Positions 18,617 through 25,284 of a stretch of 25,284 bases of DNA are shown here, one piece after another (within the stretch, counting starts at the first letter, position 1; the number at the start of each line of letters is the position of its first letter). Origin of the DNA: Basidiobolus ranarum. Its lineage: Eukaryota > Basidiobolomycota > Basidiobolomycetes > Basidiobolales. The stretch spans positions 1-25,284 of the forward strand of contig JASJQH010007018.1 in assembly GCA_040143965.1 (NCBI GenBank). Reading direction: 5' to 3'. The translations under genes were made by a program, and so were the position numbers. The notes under the pieces were generated by a model, which did not search any database, was not told the DNA's origin, and was given only the letters and a program-made list of their open reading frames with translations.

Positions 18617-19933
18617 CTAATCACTAAAAAGTACAATATCTGTGTCACAAAGTTCCTCTACTGATTTGACTGTCTTAATTGCAGATGCTTTCTTCAGAGT
18701 ATCTGAGCATCCTTGAAGGATACTCCTGGAGACGGCGGCAACGTTCTCTGGATAAGTAACAGTTTTGAACCAATTTCTAACATCTTCTTCAGGGTAGCCA
18801 AGTTGTTTCATGACAAATTCCACCGACTTTGTTTCTTTATGGTGAACGAACCAGCGAGTAGCTTCGTTTACAGCAGCCAAAAATTGTTTGACCGTACGCT
18901 GATGAGTCTTTAGAGTGGTGACATTTGCACCAATGTAGAAAGAAGGCCAAGGTGGAACAACTTGACCGATTTTTTTGACTTTTCCTGCATCATAATACGG
19001 CTGAGAATGGTTTCATTCGATTAATAATCAATCTAGATGGAGATGCATACTTGGGGCTATATTACCTTGGTTGTAAAGACTTCCCATAGGAATGCATCGG
19101 CGCTGCCATCATTAACTCCAGCGATGAGACCATCAATATTATTAAGTATTTCAAAATCCAATGGGGTTGTTTGACCTCCTTCAAACCACCCTTTGGTGTC
19201 AGCCAAGTATAAACTCATTACGTGACTGCCACTACCTATTCTACTGATGCCTATAGTTCCATTCTTAAGGGTATCCTCAGAAGTATGCTTGGAATTAACG
19301 CCTGCAGAAATAGCCCAGCCTAAATTGCACATCCCGTGGTTAATGCTGAGAATTTTGATAGCAACCTAATGGATGTCAAAAACTTACAAAGAGGTGACTC
19401 GACGTAGGTACCAATAATCTTAACTTGATCAGCACCATTGGAGATACCTAAATAGGTCATATAAGATTTTCTATTATTACTAACGAGCAAACTACGGCTT
19501 CATACCAGCAGTCACTCCCTCGGCAACCATCATAGCGATATCCAGTGAGCCATCTTTTAACATAGCGAGCATCTATGTGATACAAAAGAGTCAGAAGAGC
19601 GAGTGAGGAAAATTTCGATAAAAACTTTGTTTACTTTTCCAGTACCCTCTTTGAACACGAAAGAGATTACACGTTAGTTAAGCCTCATTGCTCCAAGATT
19701 CAAGGAATAACTTACCAGGCACCGAGACAAGCTCAACTTCGACATCTCTACGCTTGAAGTATCCGTCTTGCTGAGCAATATGAAGAGGGCAGCTAAAGTG
19801 TTCAGGAACTGTTATGGTTCATTATATTAGAAGAAAAGTAAAATTTATCCTTGAATTAATATTGAAGTCTGTGGGCTCCGAGTGAAAGAAACTTACCACA
19901 GCCTACTCGCAAAATATGTGTAGGATTGACCAT
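18617..19933 (-). CDS. Ca3427-like periplasmic-binding-protein fold protein (PBP2), 302 aa
   Basis: A cytosolic-looking fungal member of the type 2 periplasmic-binding-protein superfamily, related to bacterial nitrate/sulfonate/thiamine-precursor binding proteins and to Candida Ca3427; its ligand is not established. Seven exons: 19933-19897, 19808-19716, 19648-19635, 19572-19506, 19447-19388, 19319-19066 and 19000-18617, with introns of 58-88 bp (303 codons with stop). Motifs in order: ILRVGCVPEHFSCPLHIAQQ (lobe 1 start), VPEGTGKMLAMLKDGSLDIA, and ISRIGSGSHVMSLYLA (about 115-130), the family hallmark. WEVFTTKPYYDAGKV and PPWPSFYIGAN follow. There is no signal peptide or lipobox, unlike bacterial binding proteins, and no ABC permease or ATPase lies nearby. 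The start is the only ATG before the conserved ILRVGC segment. Exon 3 is a 14-nt microexon. Confidence 0.92.
19635..19648 (-). other. 14-nt microexon of the Ca3427-like gene
   Basis: Sequence AGGGTACTGGAAAA, preceded by an acceptor (ttcaaag) and followed by a donor (gtaaac). It supplies the end of a Glu codon and Gly-Thr-Gly-Lys. This joins VP to MLAMLKDG and restores EGTGKM, the position of the conserved GTG turn of the family. Phases are 1 in and 0 out. Confidence 0.87.
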
Positions 19934-21372
19934 TCTTAATGAAAATCAGATAGTAGCCTGAGGATTTAGTGAAGTACCACCAAGGTGTTGGATATATACG
20001 AGAAATGCAAAAATTTAACTTCCCGATGCCCCGAAGTAATCCAATCATTTTAGTTCCGCGATTTGATTGTGGAGACCAAATCCTATGTCCGAAATCAAGT
20101 TTTCTTAGTAATCTTAAACGAGTACTAATAGCTCATTGGGTTAGTTTCGACGTGAAATATACCTGCGGTGATGGAGCAGTTTACCAGAGAAAACAATCTT
20201 ATGAGCCACTCCTTAGCTGCTTTATAATCAAAAAGACGATACACATATGCACACTGATTATACACTGAAGATACTACTCAAAACTATTAATCACTACTGA
20301 TAAGATTGCCACACACTGTGCCGATTTGGAGCTCTTAACTTTCACTGGTCAAGCATTTGAATCATAGCGAGATGGCGTGATCTAGCAACTCAGTCCATAT
20401 TGGGGAACTTGCCACTTGGAGATCTCAATTCTCCACTCGCATGAATATCATTTGATCTAACCAATGCAGAAGCGATCTACTAATCAACTATCCATGCCGG
20501 TTAAATCTTGATGAGCATAAAGCAATCATGTCTACCTTGCAAGCCTTCCAAATAAAATGAGGGATATTCTTGACCAAGTTGGAGTTAAGACTTGTAGAAT
20601 TTGGAAGTTGTCTGCTTTTCAAGGATTTTGAGAGTTTGTCTTCCTCCATATAGGGAACTTGTGCTCCCACTCTTTAGATTGTATGATGGCCAGGGGTTAT
20701 TATTATAACGAAAGGTGATGGTATGCTTCTAATTCTGCAAAATATAAAAGTCCGTCTACCTAATAGGGATTATCCCGTGGCAAAGATATTCCGGGATCAC
20801 AGCCATACTCATATCTTATGAAAGCTCTGTATGGCATTTAATACGGAGAACACCACACATGATATATTAATATGCTGATTCTTGATATGACACGATAAGG
20901 CTCAATCGCAGCTAAAATGAGATGCGTAGAGTCAACCCATAGGTCTTTTCGATCTTTAAATAGTGTGAACTAACAGGTACCTGTAATGCCAACTCAGCAT
21001 TCCCATTATTATGAATCCGCGAAATTCAGTTTCAAGACCTCATGTTTACCCAATCACTATGTTATTAATTCCCAACCCTAACAAATGTACTCATGCACTT
21101 CATTCGACTCTTGAGGATCTGCTTCACTTTCACGTGTGCCATCAACTCTGGCGGACTAAATATTACAACGATTTCCCAGTATTGAGACTTCATGTATTTA
21201 TTAAGTGAAAATGTACTCTGAAATTTCAAATGGTTATCGAAAACCGGCCATCATGTCATTATAGTGTACATGGGATAGATTGTGAAGTATTAAGTCTAGT
21301 AATTCGAGTTATCCCAATTTAAACCATATTTTAACCACATCTAGTGGATATGATGAGCAGAATAGATCCACC
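19934..21372. other. Gene-free stretch upstream of the Ca3427-like gene
   Basis: Contains the promoter of the Ca3427-like gene next to 19933 and the 3' UTR of the DPP IV-type gene next to 21372. The plus-strand frame at 19969-20268 (99 codons, GTG start) and the minus frame at 20488-20670 have no recognisable family and no splice partners. I treat them as unsupported. Confidence 0.5.
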
Positions 21373-25055
<3,683 letters not shown>

Positions 25056-25284
25056 CGGATGCGGAACGATCGAATACTTTAAGGCTAGGAGTTCTTCACA
25101 ACAACCACGATAATTTCAATTCTGTTAATCGAAAAACCTCACTGAGGTTTCGAACTTTGAGTTGTCACACCAAGGTTTCAAGGTTCCTAGTTGTTACTAT
25201 GTGAAGTACTACTCAGATAATTTAATGCTAGAGAGATTGACAAGAAGTGACGGCTAGGTTTAGGAGAGCAAGGCGATACTCTAT
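25056..25284. promoter_or_regulatory. Upstream region of the DPP IV-type gene (partial)
   Basis: The last 229 bases lie 5' of the DPP IV-type start. They include an imperfect inverted repeat at 25130-25152 (AACCTCA, C, TGAGGTT as the core, extended by cga and tcg at the ends with a 2-base bulge). It could be a dyad binding site about 85 bases before the start codon. No clear TATA box was seen. Confidence 0.4.

Noticed and set aside
19969-20268. Plus-strand frame of 99 codons next to the Ca3427-like start
   Set aside because: GTG start, sits in the promoter of a well-supported gene on the other strand, and resembles nothing known.

Overview
The window looks like nuclear DNA of an intron-dense, moderately AT-rich fungus. 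It holds six protein-coding genes with about 55 introns, nearly all 50-90 bp with GT-AG ends, separated by long gene-free stretches. One intron has the complete signature of the U12 (minor) spliceosome, which most Dikarya are thought to have lost. Together with the intron density this points to an early-diverging lineage such as Mucoromycota; that placement is inference. All gene models were built by hand from reading frame, splice signals and family motifs. In each one the exon phases close without a frame break.

Layout. 1-4469 has no recognised gene, only two doubtful coding stretches. 4470-8008 (-) is a HECT ubiquitin ligase with an N-terminal AZUL zinc finger, of the UBE3A/Hul4 type. 8009-9761 is gene-free. 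9762-12400 (-) is the GPI-anchor fourth mannosyltransferase Smp3/PIG-Z, in ten exons. A 389-bp divergent promoter separates it from 12790-15001 (+), a NIMA-related (NEK) kinase in fourteen exons that carries the AT-AC U12-type intron and a GC-AG intron. 15708-17053 (-) is a mitochondrial carrier of the Ymc1 type. 18617-19933 (-) is a Ca3427-like periplasmic-binding-protein fold with a 14-nt microexon. 21373-25055 (-) is a type II membrane dipeptidyl aminopeptidase (DPP IV/Ste13 type) in nineteen exons, one of them only 8 nt.

The genes do not form a pathway or cluster: ER GPI synthesis, mitochondrial transport, secretory-pathway proteolysis, ubiquitination and cell-cycle or ciliary-type signalling simply sit side by side. 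I saw no transposon, virus-like element, rRNA, tRNA or CRISPR array that I could support. The most notable content is in gene structure: the U12-type intron with its nonsense-generating decoy U2 donor, the adjacent GC-AG intron, and the 8-nt, 14-nt and 21-nt exons. All of these would defeat ordinary gene callers and would make intact genes look broken.
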